Assembly: GCF_014649715.1 (NCBI RefSeq)
Contig: NZ_BMTO01000006.1
Span: 367,274-431,273 of the forward strand
DNA length: 64,000 nucleotides
Direction of reading: 5' to 3'
Source: Streptomyces lateritius
Lineage (GTDB): Bacteria > Actinomycetota > Actinomycetes > Streptomycetales > Streptomycetaceae
A model generated the notes under the pieces. The model ran no database searches. It saw only the letters and a program-made list of their open reading frames with translations, and was not told the DNA's origin. A program made the translations under genes and the position numbers. Positions 1 through 8,630 of this stretch are shown here, piece by piece; position 1 is the first letter of the stretch, and each line of letters begins with the position of its first letter.

Positions 1-302
1 AAGCCGTAGACCGCGCGCCGGGCTCCGTACCGGTCGATCGTCAGGCCGCCGGGGTTGCCCGCGAGGTCGATCCTGCGGCGTACGGCGTTGACTCGCTTGG
101 GGCCCATGGCGCGCAGCACGGCGGCCGAGTAGCGCATGCCGAGCCGGTCCACGACGGAGTCGACGGCTCCGGTACGTGAGGAGCCGACCTCCAGGGCGAG
201 CTGGAGGTCGCTGGGGAGTCTGGCGTCCGCGCGGTAGAGGCGGATGCCGTGGAAGACCCCGGCGACGGAGAGGCCGGCGGCGAGTGCGAGCAGCAGTTCC
301 AT
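1..302 (-). CDS. tadC: TadC-like type II/IV secretion system F protein (3' end cut off)
   Basis: Only the first 100 codons are inside the window; the 3' end lies beyond position 1. The ATG at 302 opens a hydrophobic N-terminus (MELLLALAAGLSVAGVFHG) followed by a basic, soluble stretch. This matches the membrane-anchored start of the shorter F-type platform proteins called TadC in Tad/Flp systems. TadB and TadC together form the inner-membrane platform on which the TadA ATPase acts. It starts 15 bp after the stop of the tadB-like gene, so it is the next gene of the same minus-strand operon. The TadC name rests mainly on this position. Confidence is good for the reading frame and moderate for the name. 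Confidence 0.8.
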   Translation of the reverse strand, partial: MELLLALAAGLSVAGVFHGIRLYRADARLPSDLQLALEVGSSRTGAVDSVVDRLGMRYSAAVLRAMGPKRVNAVRRRIDLAGNPGGLTIDRYGARRAVYG

Positions 303-317
303 GACGGCTCCAGCCCC

Positions 318-1262
318 TCAGACGTCGATCTTCGAGAAGCGGCGGATGACGACGAAGCCGACGACGTACAGCGCGAAGGCGGCGACGACGGCGAACTGTC
401 CGAGGCCCGAGCCGGTCATCCGGTCGAGCGCGCCCGGCTGCATGTTGTCGATGAGCAGCAGCGATCCGATGCCGATGACCGGGACCGCGTACGCCGTCAT
501 GCTCACCTGGGACAGCTGGGTACGGACCTCCCGCCGGGTCTCTTTGCGCTCCTCGAGCGTCTCGGTGAGGTTGCGCAGCGAGGCGACGACCGTGCCGCCC
601 GCCTTGTTGGCGAGGACGAGGGTGGTGACGAGGACGACGAGTTCGCGGGAGGGGAGGCGTTCGGCGAGTTCGCCGAGGGCGTCGTCGATGGAGGTTCCGA
701 CGGCGAGTTGCTGGGCGACGCGTTCCAGTTCGTCGCCCGCCGGAGCCTCGAGTTCGTCGGCGGCCATGCTGAGCGCCATGCGCAGGGCGAGTCCGGCCTG
801 GGTGGCGTTGGCGAGGATGCGGGAGAGCTCGGGGAGCTGGTTGATGAACTTCTCGATGCGCTTCTGCCGCTGCCAGTGGAGAAACCCGAGAGCCGCCCAC
901 ACACCGAGGAAGCCGCAGATCGGGCCGAAGAACGGGGAGAGCACGGCCTGGCCGGCGGTCCACAGCGCGGCCACCGTCACGGCCATGGCGGCGACGAACT
1001 CGCCGGGGGTCAGGTCCAAACCGGTGGCGGAGATCCGTAGTTCCAGTCTCCTGCCGAAGCGGGTGCGGCGGATGCGGCGGTCGAGGGCGCGGAAGCGGCG
1101 TCTGCGGCGGCCGCCCGTGCCCTCGGGTTCGCCGGTCTGGGTGAGCCGGGCGACGAGGGCGGCGCGCTGGGCGGATCCGCTCGCGTACGTGTGGACGCCG
1201 GCCACGCCGAGGACGCAGCAGAGCAGCGCGACGCCGACCACCGGCCAGGTGAGGTCCTTCAT
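318..1262 (-). CDS. tadB: TadB-like inner-membrane platform protein
   Basis: This 314-aa protein has an N-terminal membrane segment (about residues 7-27), a basic cytosolic linker rich in RRRR, and two further membrane hairpins. Between them lies a helical bundle with the T2SSF pattern (QLPELSRILANATQAGL, then GTSIDDALGELAERLP). In Tad systems this protein recruits the TadA ATPase and drives pseudopilin extraction from the membrane. It follows the tadA-like gene by 12 bp. Length and topology are normal for TadB. No prepilin peptidase gene is visible nearby, so pilin processing must be encoded elsewhere. Confidence 0.9.
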   Translation of the reverse strand: MKDLTWPVVGVALLCCVLGVAGVHTYASGSAQRAALVARLTQTGEPEGTGGRRRRRFRALDRRIRRTRFGRRLELRISATGLDLTPGEFVAAMAVTVAALWTAGQAVLSPFFGPICGFLGVWAALGFLHWQRQKRIEKFINQLPELSRILANATQAGLALRMALSMAADELEAPAGDELERVAQQLAVGTSIDDALGELAERLPSRELVVLVTTLVLANKAGGTVVASLRNLTETLEERKETRREVRTQLSQVSMTAYAVPVIGIGSLLLIDNMQPGALDRMTGSGLGQFAVVAAFALYVVGFVVIRRFSKIDV

Positions 1263-1274
1263 GTGGGGGTCCCC

Positions 1275-2615
1275 CTACTTCGCTTCTCGGGTGGCGAGCT
1301 GCTCGTCGGTCGCGGCCACCCCGAAGGCCTGGGGGATCGGCTGACCCGCTATGTAGAGCCGGTCGGCGACCCGTCGCGGCAGCGGGTGGTACTCGTACAC
1401 GCCGTACACCCGTCCGTCGGCCGCGAGCGGCTGGGCGCGGAAGCGGCAGACGGTGGCGAGGGTGAAGCGTTCACGGCCGTTGGACGCGAGGATGGCAATC
1501 TCGGTGATCCTCCGGGTGCCGTCGGCGTGCCTGGTGAGCTGGACGAGGACGTCCACGGCGCTGTTGATCTGGTCCCTGAGCGCCTCGAAGGGGACCTTGA
1601 CCTCCGACATCGACGCCAGGGTCTGGAGCCGCATCAGCGCGTCCTCGGCCGAGTTGGCGTGGACGGTGGCGAGCGAGCCGTCGTGTCCGGTGGACATCGC
1701 CTGGAGCATGTCGAGGGTCTCGCCGCCCCGGACCTCGCCGACGACGATGCGGTCGGGGCGCATGCGCAGGGAGTTGCGGACGAGGTCGCGGATGGTGACC
1801 TGGCCTCGGCCTTCGACGTTCGGGGGGCGGCTCTCCAGGCGGATGACGTGGGACTGCTGGAGCTGGAGTTCGGCCGAGTCCTCGATGGTGATGACCCGTT
1901 CGCCCTCGGGAATCAGTCCGGACAGGGCGTTGAGGAGCGTGGTCTTTCCGGTGCCGGTCGCGCCGGAGACGATCACGTTGAACTTGGCCTGGACGAGGCC
2001 GGCGAGCAGGAACAGCATCTGCTCGTCGAGCGAGCCGAGGCCGATCATCTCCTGGAGGGTGTAGGCGCGGGGGAAGCGGCGGATGGTCAGGGTGGCGCCG
2101 GTCAGGGAGAGCGGCGGGATGATCACGTTGACGCGTTCGCCGGAGGGCAGGCGGGCGTCGACCATCGGATTGGACTCGTCGACCCGCCGGTTGACGGTGG
2201 AGACGATCCGTTCGATGGTCTGCATCAGCTGTTCGTGGGAGGCGAAGCGCAGCGGCAGCAGTTCGACGCGGCCGGCCCGTTCGATGAAGATCTGGTCCGG
2301 GCCGTTGACCATGATCTCGGTGATGGAGGCGTCTTCGAGGAGGGGTTCCAGGACGCCGAGCCCGAGCGCCTCGTCGACGACCCGGCGGATGAGCTGGGCG
2401 CGCTCCACGGTGGAGAGGACCGGGCCCTCGCGGCTGATGATGTGCCCGAGGACGCGTTCGAGGCGGGCCCTCCGCTCGGCGGCGGCGAGGGCCGACATCT
2501 CGGTGAGGTCGATCTCCTCCAGGAGCTTGGCACGGAAGGAGGCGACGAGATGGCCGTCCTCCCGGCCTCCCCCGCCGGTCTCCTCGGGGGCGCTGATGCG
2601 GGCCCGCAGACTCAT
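1275..2615 (-). CDS. tadA: TadA/CpaF secretion ATPase
   Basis: This 446-aa hexameric ATPase powers pilus assembly. The Walker A motif GATGTGKTT lies near residue 218. An aspartate-box region (ITIEDSAEL) follows, then the Walker B/arginine region (RPDRIVVGEVRGGE, about residue 290) and the histidine box (STGHDGSLATVHAN). The N-terminal domain carries the CpaF signature ITEIMVNGP. The frame stays open far upstream, but the ATG at 2615 is chosen because it overlaps the TGA of the upstream TadE-like gene (ATGA, 2612-2615), the usual coupling in this operon. The C-terminus is about 25 residues longer than many homologues and has no motif I recognise. Confidence 0.95.
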   Translation of the reverse strand: MSLRARISAPEETGGGGREDGHLVASFRAKLLEEIDLTEMSALAAAERRARLERVLGHIISREGPVLSTVERAQLIRRVVDEALGLGVLEPLLEDASITEIMVNGPDQIFIERAGRVELLPLRFASHEQLMQTIERIVSTVNRRVDESNPMVDARLPSGERVNVIIPPLSLTGATLTIRRFPRAYTLQEMIGLGSLDEQMLFLLAGLVQAKFNVIVSGATGTGKTTLLNALSGLIPEGERVITIEDSAELQLQQSHVIRLESRPPNVEGRGQVTIRDLVRNSLRMRPDRIVVGEVRGGETLDMLQAMSTGHDGSLATVHANSAEDALMRLQTLASMSEVKVPFEALRDQINSAVDVLVQLTRHADGTRRITEIAILASNGRERFTLATVCRFRAQPLAADGRVYGVYEYHPLPRRVADRLYIAGQPIPQAFGVAATDEQLATREAK

Positions 2616-3046
2616 TCGTCCTCCTCGGACTCGGACTCGGGCATCGGCAGGACGGCGCTTCTGCGTACGTCCCCGAAGTCCCAGAAGGGGACGACCGACG
2701 GGATGGTGACGGTCACGGTGGCCGTGACCTCGTCCGCTGCCCCGCCGGGGGTGGAGACATCGCTCCGTTCGGCGATCCAGCCGCTCATGGCCGACTTCCC
2801 CGCCGCCTCCGGGCCGATCTCGGCCGTGTCGTGGGTCGCGGCGCGGGCCGCCGCCCGCGCCCCCGTCCCCGCCTGTTGGGCGGCGTACGCGGCGAGCCCG
2901 AGCTGGATGCCCGCGAGCGCGACGAGCAGCAGGACGGGCAGGAACCCCAGGTACTCGACGGCGACCTGCCCGCGGTCCCGGCCCCGGTCCCGGTCCCGGA
3001 CCCGGTCTGTCGTACGGCTCCGGAAGAGACGACGCACTCCGCTCAC
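2612..3046 (-). CDS. TadE-like pseudopilin
   Basis: The 144-aa product has a very basic N-terminus with Arg-Asp repeats, then the TadE signature (DRGQVAVEYLGFLPVLLLVALAGIQLGLAA) and one membrane helix at about residues 30-50. TadE-like proteins are processed by a TadV-type peptidase and act as minor pilins. The rest is a small exported domain ending in an acidic Ser/Glu tail. It overlaps both neighbours by 4 bp, so translation is coupled. The RDRDRGRDRG stretch makes a near-repetitive DNA segment around 2970-3005. Confidence 0.88.
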   Translation of the reverse strand: MSGVRRLFRSRTTDRVRDRDRGRDRGQVAVEYLGFLPVLLLVALAGIQLGLAAYAAQQAGTGARAAARAATHDTAEIGPEAAGKSAMSGWIAERSDVSTPGGAADEVTATVTVTIPSVVPFWDFGDVRRSAVLPMPESESEEDE

Positions 3047-3417
3047 GGCCCACCCCTCTCTTCCTGTACGGCTCCGGCCTCACCGGTCACCGAGAAGGGG
3101 AAGCTGACCGCCCCCGGGAACAGCACCGGCACCTGCAGCCGTACCTCCGCGTGGAACAGGTCCGTGCCCGGCTCGCACCTCACGTTCGCGCCCGCCTCCC
3201 ACGCCCCGTCCAGGTGCCGCATCCCCGCCTCCCCGCAGTCGTCACCCACCGCTCCCGCCCGGGCCGCCTCGTCCGCCGCGTTCCCCGCGAGCGTGTAGGT
3301 GTAGCCGACCAGGACGCACTGCCACAGCAACACCAGCGTGAGCAGGATCAGCGGCACCATGCCGAGGAACTCGACGGCCACCTGCCCTCGGTCGTCGTCC
3401 CGGTACGACGGGGCCAC
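3043..3417 (-). CDS. Second TadE-like pseudopilin
   Basis: This is a 124-aa protein starting at GTG 3417, directly after the stop of the TadZ-like gene. The open frame extends to 4362, but there it is only a shadow of that gene. The N-terminus SYRDDDRGQVAVEFLGMVPLILL is the classic TadE pseudopilin signature with a single membrane helix. The exported part has three cysteines (DDCGEAG, VRCEPG) that could form a disulfide. It is paralogous to the next gene; paired TadE/TadF-type minor pilins are normal for Tad loci. Confidence 0.85.
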   Translation of the reverse strand: MAPSYRDDDRGQVAVEFLGMVPLILLTLVLLWQCVLVGYTYTLAGNAADEAARAGAVGDDCGEAGMRHLDGAWEAGANVRCEPGTDLFHAEVRLQVPVLFPGAVSFPFSVTGEAGAVQEERGGP

Positions 3418-3419
3418 GG

Positions 3420-4745
3420 CTATCGCCCTCCCCCGCCGCCGCGTCGGCGCAGCCCCAGCGAACCGCGGTCGTTCCCGCGCGCCACCCTCGCCAACTGCTT
3501 TCCGGACGGCTTGCCGGTCTGCCTGCCGGACGCCCTGCCGGACTGCCTCCCGTTCCGGTCGGCGTCGGGGTCCGGTGCCGCCACCAGGCCCAGCTCCCCC
3601 GCGAACGACCACAGCGCCTGCTTCACCGTCGACCGGGCGTCCAGTTCGTGCATCCGGCCCGCGTCCACCACACCCTGGAGCTCCTTGAAGTGGGCGGGCA
3701 CGACGACGCCCGCCATCCGGGTGCCGGTGATCTTCTGGATGAGGACCGGCTGGATCTCGGTGGCGCGCGTGTAGCGGTTGACCAGGCAGATCGTCTCCTC
3801 TGCCTTGCGGACCTGGAGGCGGTCCCACATCCGTACGACCCGCTTCGCGGCCCGCACGGCGACGACGTCGGGGGTGGTGACGAGGACGGCCGCGTCGGCC
3901 ATCTCGACGGCTGCGGCGTTGGCGCCGTTGAGGTACGTGCCGCAGTCGACGACCACGACGTCGTGGCGGGAGCGGAGCGCGCTGACGATCTGGCGGGCGG
4001 AGCGGTCGGCGACCTCTTCGCCGCGTTCGCCCTCGCCGGGCGCGAGGAGGAGGGCGATGCCCGTCTCGTGGGTGAAGACGGCGTCCTGGAGGACACGGGG
4101 CGAGATGTCGTCGACGGCCGCGAGGTCGGCGACGGAGCGCCGGAACTGCACGTCGAGGTAGGAGGCGATGTCGCCGCCCTGGAGGTCGAGGTCGACGAGG
4201 GCGACGGTACGGCCCGAGGCGCGGGCGGCGAGGGCGAGCTGGACGGCGGTGACGGTGGTGCCGACACCTCCCTTGGCGCCGCTGACGGTGACGACGGTGC
4301 CCCCGGGTCCGGTGAGGACGTCGGCGCCCGCGCCGAGGTGGCGCCTGACGCCCACGGACCACTGCGCCGCCGCCTGGACGCGGCTGGCCAGCTCCTCGTA
4401 CCCCAGCGGAAGGGTGACGAGCCCCCGTGCGCCGGAGTCCATGGCGGCGGAGAAGAGGACCGGGCTGGCGTCGGCGGTGATGAGGACGACCCCGACGGCG
4501 GGGAAGCGGAGCGCGACCTCGCGGATGAGTTCGAGGGCGGGGACGGGGCCGATCCGTTCGTGGACCAGGACGACTTCGGGCAGTTCGTCGAGGGAGTCGG
4601 CGGCCAGCCGGGCGAGGGTGTCGACGAGCTGGGTGGAGTCGGGGACGGGGGCGGCGGGCTCGGTGTCGGGGAGCTGGCTGAGCAGCGTGGTGACGGACCG
4701 GGCCGCGTCGGCGTCCGCGACGGCCGGCAGGATCCTGGTGGTCAT
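3420..4745 (-). CDS. tadZ: TadZ/CpaE-like ATPase (MinD/ParA fold)
   Basis: The 441-aa protein has two parts. The N-terminal ~130 residues form a receiver-like domain (VVLVHERIGPVPALELIREVALRFP). A MinD/ParA-type ATPase domain follows, with the deviant Walker A GAKGGVGTT near residue 153 and switch elements VALVDLDLQGGD and VVVVDCGTYL. CpaE/TadZ proteins position the Tad apparatus in the cell. The C-terminal ~40 residues are low-complexity (SGRASGRQTGKPSGKQ) and end in RRRGGGGGR. The gene lies 7 bp downstream of the cpaB-like gene, in the same operon. Confidence 0.92.
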   Translation of the reverse strand: MTTRILPAVADADAARSVTTLLSQLPDTEPAAPVPDSTQLVDTLARLAADSLDELPEVVLVHERIGPVPALELIREVALRFPAVGVVLITADASPVLFSAAMDSGARGLVTLPLGYEELASRVQAAAQWSVGVRRHLGAGADVLTGPGGTVVTVSGAKGGVGTTVTAVQLALAARASGRTVALVDLDLQGGDIASYLDVQFRRSVADLAAVDDISPRVLQDAVFTHETGIALLLAPGEGERGEEVADRSARQIVSALRSRHDVVVVDCGTYLNGANAAAVEMADAAVLVTTPDVVAVRAAKRVVRMWDRLQVRKAEETICLVNRYTRATEIQPVLIQKITGTRMAGVVVPAHFKELQGVVDAGRMHELDARSTVKQALWSFAGELGLVAAPDPDADRNGRQSGRASGRQTGKPSGKQLARVARGNDRGSLGLRRRGGGGGR

Positions 4746-4752
4746 ACCGGCC

Positions 4753-5457
4753 TCACTTGTCCTTGTCGAGCGTGTAGGTGCGGTCGCCGGGCGCCATCGT
4801 GGGCTCGCCGCCGGGGGCCACCAGGGCGAGCCGTACGTGCTCGGCGAAGGACTCGGCGTAGGCGACGCGCTGGGTGTCGAGGGTGGAGAGTGCGAAGGTG
4901 ATCGGGACGGCCTCGGTGGCGCGGCTGCCCCGGTCGGAGCGGTCGCTGATCGGGGTCAGGCGGCCGACGTCGATGACGCGGGCGTTGCTGACGATGACCT
5001 TGGACTGGGCGGGCTGTCCGCCCTTCTCGCCGGCGAAGGTGGCGTAGATGTTGACGGTCGCCCCGGCGGTGATCTTGCCGGCGACTCCGGTCGCGGCGTC
5101 GATCATGATGGCGATCTCCTGCTGGCCCGGCTGGAGCGCGGGCCGTTTCACGATCATGTCGGTCTGGAGCAGGGATCCGGCCCGTAGCTGGGTGACGGCG
5201 ATCTTCCCCTCGATCTGCGCGAGATCGGTGACGGCGGTGTCCGAGAGCCAGCGCTCGGGCATCGACACCTTCTCGAACTGCCGGTCGCTCAGCGGCGTGT
5301 AAGGCGCCACGTCGCCCTTGACCCGGTACGCCGTCACCTCGGGCCCGACCTTGGAGTTCACGTCACCGATCACGGAGAGGACGCCGGCGAAGGCGGCGAG
5401 CGCGCACAGCACGGAGAGCAGGAGGAGGATGACGCCACGACGCTGGCGGGAGTTCAT
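4753..5457 (-). CDS. cpaB: CpaB/RcpC-like SAF-domain protein
   Basis: This 234-aa protein has an N-terminal membrane anchor (residues ~8-30, GVILLLLSVLCALAAFAGVL). A SAF domain follows (VKGDVAPYTPLSDRQFEKV, then RAGSLLQTDMI) and after it an RcpC/CpaB domain (GQQEIAIMIDAATGVAGKITAG). In Gram-negative Tad systems CpaB works with the outer-membrane secretin. Here, with no outer membrane, it probably stabilises the pilus exit path in the wall; that is inference. The sequence agrees well with actinobacterial Flp assembly proteins of the CpaB family. Confidence 0.9.
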   Translation of the reverse strand: MNSRQRRGVILLLLSVLCALAAFAGVLSVIGDVNSKVGPEVTAYRVKGDVAPYTPLSDRQFEKVSMPERWLSDTAVTDLAQIEGKIAVTQLRAGSLLQTDMIVKRPALQPGQQEIAIMIDAATGVAGKITAGATVNIYATFAGEKGGQPAQSKVIVSNARVIDVGRLTPISDRSDRGSRATEAVPITFALSTLDTQRVAYAESFAEHVRLALVAPGGEPTMAPGDRTYTLDKDK

Positions 5458-5569
5458 TGCCGTACGACCTCGATCGGATACGTGTGACTCGGCGGACGGG
5501 GACGGTGGCCGTCTGACGGAAGTGACGGGGCTGATGCGGCTGACAGGGCTGACGGTTGAGCACTCACCG

Positions 5570-6481
5570 CTACGGGACGCGGCCTCCGGACGTGAGGGCC
5601 CGGCCCCCCGCCCGCGTCCCCGTGTCCGCCGGGGGCGTGGGCAGCGGAGCGGAGCAGAAGCCGCAGCGGTCGCCGATGAGTTCCATCCGGCACCAGTGGC
5701 AGGTCTCGCGCCGTACGGAGGAGACCAACTGGTGCAGGACCGCGAGGTCGGGCAGGTGGGCGGCGAACTCCACCAGGCGGCCGGTGCCCCACCATCCAGG
5801 CGAGTCGGCGGGCAGCGGTGCCTCCTGCACCCCCTGGACCTGCCACCGGGGAGCGAGGGCGGAGATCGGCCAGTCGGTCTGGAGCTGACCTCTGGCCAGG
5901 ACGAGCTGGGTGGCGAACTCGGGTCCGGCCGGCGGCTCGGCCCCCGGTCCGAGCTTGACGAGCTGCGGCACGGGCCCGGCGAGCACGGCGAACTGGGCGC
6001 CGGGCATCCAGCCCTTGAGGTGCGACTTCAGGCTCACCGGTACGCGGTCGAGCTTGGCCACGGAGCCGAGGACGGCCCCGGCGTAGATGTAGTGGGCGAG
6101 CAGCCTGGCGGCGGAGGCGACGACTCCGGGGCTGAAGTCGCAGATGGACAGCTGCCGCAGCTGCCGGGCGAGCACGGCGGTGCCCAGGGGCGGCAGTTCG
6201 GACTTCACCAGGGCGATCCGGTCGCTCTCCAGGAGGGACCGTACGGCGTGCAGGCGCTGCTCCGTCGGGGTCGGCACGGAGGAGGGGCAGACCACGATGA
6301 CGTGGCCGTACCGGTCGAGGAGGAGCTGGAGGTCAGCGACCGCCGAGGCGAGCGGCTGGCTGCCGGGCGCGGGCAGGACGGCGGCGTTCGGTGTCTGTTG
6401 GTCGGTCGGTGGCAGCACCAGGTCAGCGCTGGTGACCGCGATCGCTGTCGGCACGTCAGGCTCCCCGTCCATGTCACTCAC
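5570..6481 (-). CDS. Zinc-ribbon protein at the head of the Tad operon
   Basis: The product is about 300 aa. ATG 6472 and an in-frame GTG 6481 are both possible starts, and neither has a strong ribosome binding site. The N-terminal two thirds look like an alpha/beta domain (LASAVADLQLLLDRYGHVIVVCPSS; LVKSELPPLGTAVLARQLRQL). The C-terminus holds a Cys4 zinc ribbon, CHWCRMELIGDRCGFC, followed by a proline-rich tail. There is no signal peptide or membrane helix. It lies 112 bp upstream of cpaB on the same strand, so it is probably the first gene of the Tad operon. I do not recognise a named family. Confidence 0.75.
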   Translation of the reverse strand: MSDMDGEPDVPTAIAVTSADLVLPPTDQQTPNAAVLPAPGSQPLASAVADLQLLLDRYGHVIVVCPSSVPTPTEQRLHAVRSLLESDRIALVKSELPPLGTAVLARQLRQLSICDFSPGVVASAARLLAHYIYAGAVLGSVAKLDRVPVSLKSHLKGWMPGAQFAVLAGPVPQLVKLGPGAEPPAGPEFATQLVLARGQLQTDWPISALAPRWQVQGVQEAPLPADSPGWWGTGRLVEFAAHLPDLAVLHQLVSSVRRETCHWCRMELIGDRCGFCSAPLPTPPADTGTRAGGRALTSGGRVP

Positions 6482-6654
6482 CGCGTTCACCGCGTCACTG
6501 CGTCTGCGTGAGTGCACTTTATCCACGAGATACGGGGTGGTGAACACACAATCCGTTAAGCGAAGGGGGTTTCTTTGGGTCCGCTCCGGGTCTGCGCTGG
6601 GCCCCGAGTTGGGCCCCTGGACCCATGCGCCAACCCCCTTGGCCGCCAGAGGTC

Positions 6655-6682
6655 TTGACAACTCGATTGGTCTGGACCAGCT
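6655..6682 (+). promoter_or_regulatory. Chitinase promoter -35 and DasR-type operator (dre)
   Basis: A TTGACA hexamer at 6655-6660 is followed at 6666-6681 by ATTGGTCTGGACCAGC, a near-perfect inverted repeat (TGGTC / GACCA). This closely matches the published dre consensus for the GntR regulator DasR, ACTGGTCTAGACCACT, and the direct-repeat element of Streptomyces chitinase promoters. The box sits where the -10 spacer would be, about 110 bp before the chitinase GTG. This fits repression by DasR and relief by glucosamine-6-phosphate. The match is seen by eye; binding is inferred. Confidence 0.8.
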
Positions 6683-6793
6683 TGTTCCCCCAACGGTGGC
6701 CACCGTTCCGAGCTCCCCCCCTCCCCCTCGATTCCCTCTCCATTCCCCTCCATTCCTCTCGATTCCCCTCAACTCCCCCACCGGAGGCAGCAA

Positions 6794-8497
6794 GTGGACC
6801 GCACCACCACACGCTCCCGCAGATGGATAGGCAGCGCCCTGGCGCTCGCCGTCGGCTCCGGGCTCGTCCTCGCCGGCGGCGCAGGCACCGCCCAGGCCGC
6901 GGACGTGAACGTGGCCAAGAACGCCGGCTTCGAGTCCGGGACCGCCAACTGGACCTGTTCCGCCGGCAGCGGCACCGCCGTCTCCTCGCCGGTACGGACC
7001 GGGGCCGGCGCCCTCAAGGCGGCCCCCGGGGGCCAGGACCACGCCAAGTGCACCCAGGTCGTGGCCGTGAAGCCCAACTCGACGTACACGCTGAGCGCCT
7101 GGGTCCAGGGCGGGTACGCCTACCTGGGTGCGAGCGGCACCGGCACCACGGACGTCTCCACCTGGACCCCGGACAGCTCCTCGTGGAAGCAGCTGACCAC
7201 CACCTTCACCACGGGCGCGAGCACCACCTCCGTGACCGTCTACACGCACGGCTGGTACGGACAGGCTGCCTATCACGTCGACGACGTCTCCGTCTTCGGC
7301 CCCGACGGGGGCGGCGGCACCGACCCCGACCCGGTCGTCCCGGCGGCCCCGGCCGGTCTCGCCGCGGGCACCGTCACGTCGTCCTCCGTCGCCCTGAGCT
7401 GGAACGTGGTCTCGGGCGCGACGGGCTACAACGTCTACCGGGGCGGCACCAAGGTGCTCTCGGTGAGCGGCACCTCGGCCACCGTGACCGGCCTGGCCGC
7501 CGACACCATGTACCAGTTCCAGGTCTCCGCGACGAACGCGGCGGGCGAGTCGGCCAAGTCCGCCACCGTCTCGGCGAGGACGAGCACGGTGACGAACCCC
7601 GGCCCCGGGCCGGCCGTGCCCAAGCACGCGCTGACCGGCTACTGGCAGAACTTCGACAACGGCGCGACCGTCCAGAAGCTGCGGGACGTGCAGGCGCAGT
7701 ACGACATCATCGCCGTCTCCTTCGCCGACTCCACCGCCACGCCCGGCCAGATCGTCTTCAACCTCGACCCCGCCGTCGGCTACGCCTCGGTGGCCGACTT
7801 CAAGGCCGACATCGCGGCCAAGAAGGCCGCCGGCAAGTCGGTCGTCATCTCGGTCGGCGGCGAGAAGGGGAACGTCACCATCAACAGTGACGCCTCCGCG
7901 ACCGCCTTCGCGAACAGCGCGTACGCCCTGATGCAGGAGTACGGCTTCAACGGGGTCGACATCGACCTGGAGCACGGCATCAACTCGACGTACCTGACGA
8001 AGGCGCTGCGCCAGCTGTCCGCCAAGGCCGGCTCGTCCATGGTCCTGACGATGGCCCCGCAGACCATCGACATGCAGAACACCGGGACCGAGTACTTCAA
8101 GACCGCGCTCGCCGTGAAGGACATCCTCACGGTGGTCAACATGCAGTACTACAACAGCGGTTCGATGCTGGGCTGCGACGGCAAGGTCTACAGCCAGGGC
8201 TCGGTGGACTTCCTCACCGCCCTCGCCTGCATCCAGCTCCAGGGCGGTCTCGACGCCTCCCAGGTCGGCCTGGGCGTGCCCGCCTCCACCCGCGGCGCGG
8301 GCAGCGGCTACGTCGACCCGTCGGTCGTGAAGAACGCGCTGGACTGCCTGACCCGCGGCACCGGCTGCGGCACCTTCAAGCCGGCCCGGACCTGGCCGAG
8401 CCTGCGCGGCGCGATGACGTGGTCGACCAACTGGGACGCGACGGCCTCGAACGCCTGGTCCAACGCGGTCGGGCCGCACGTCCACAACCTGCCGTAA
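6794..8497 (+). CDS. Secreted GH18 chitinase with CBM and fibronectin III domains
   Basis: This 567-aa exported enzyme cleaves chitin. The signal peptide is residues 1-35, with an AQA cleavage motif and an Arg pair at 9-10. A carbohydrate-binding module (about 37-175, NAGFESGTANWTC) is followed by an Fn3 domain (about 185-270) and a GH18 barrel (about 277-567). The catalytic signature is FNGVDIDLE near residue 390; Glu is the proton donor, and the first Asp of the usual DGxDxDxE is Asn, as in several Streptomyces chitinases. YWQNFDNG, MQYYNSGS and the C-terminal GAMTWSTNWD are typical of the ChiA/ChiC-like group. The GTG start is set by GGAGG at 6783-6787. Control is probably by DasR. Confidence 0.95.
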   Translation: MDRTTTRSRRWIGSALALAVGSGLVLAGGAGTAQAADVNVAKNAGFESGTANWTCSAGSGTAVSSPVRTGAGALKAAPGGQDHAKCTQVVAVKPNSTYTLSAWVQGGYAYLGASGTGTTDVSTWTPDSSSWKQLTTTFTTGASTTSVTVYTHGWYGQAAYHVDDVSVFGPDGGGGTDPDPVVPAAPAGLAAGTVTSSSVALSWNVVSGATGYNVYRGGTKVLSVSGTSATVTGLAADTMYQFQVSATNAAGESAKSATVSARTSTVTNPGPGPAVPKHALTGYWQNFDNGATVQKLRDVQAQYDIIAVSFADSTATPGQIVFNLDPAVGYASVADFKADIAAKKAAGKSVVISVGGEKGNVTINSDASATAFANSAYALMQEYGFNGVDIDLEHGINSTYLTKALRQLSAKAGSSMVLTMAPQTIDMQNTGTEYFKTALAVKDILTVVNMQYYNSGSMLGCDGKVYSQGSVDFLTALACIQLQGGLDASQVGLGVPASTRGAGSGYVDPSVVKNALDCLTRGTGCGTFKPARTWPSLRGAMTWSTNWDATASNAWSNAVGPHVHNLP

Positions 8498-8520
8498 CGA
8501 CGCGACGGTGCGGAAACGGT

Positions 8521-8550
8521 GGCGCCGCCGGTCTTCCCCCCGGCGGCGCC
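8521..8550 (+). terminator. Terminator hairpin after the chitinase gene
   Basis: A perfect 11-bp stem (GGCGCCGCCGG pairing with CCGGCGGCGCC) encloses an 8-nt loop 23 bp after the chitinase stop. There is no strong T-run, as is usual for Streptomyces hairpin terminators. It could also serve the convergent kinase gene ending at 8631. Confidence 0.75.
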
Positions 8551-8630
8551 GCCCGCGTCTGCGGGCTAGGCACGTGTCCGTGAAGTCCCGCCTGGCACGC
8601 GGGCGGGCGGCACTATCTTCCGGACCCGAC

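Noticed and set aside
5570..8485. Very long minus-strand frame running through the whole chitinase gene
   Set aside because: Only the part 5570-6481 has natural protein features. The rest mirrors the codon bias of the chitinase gene, which has clear motifs, a signal peptide and a regulated promoter.
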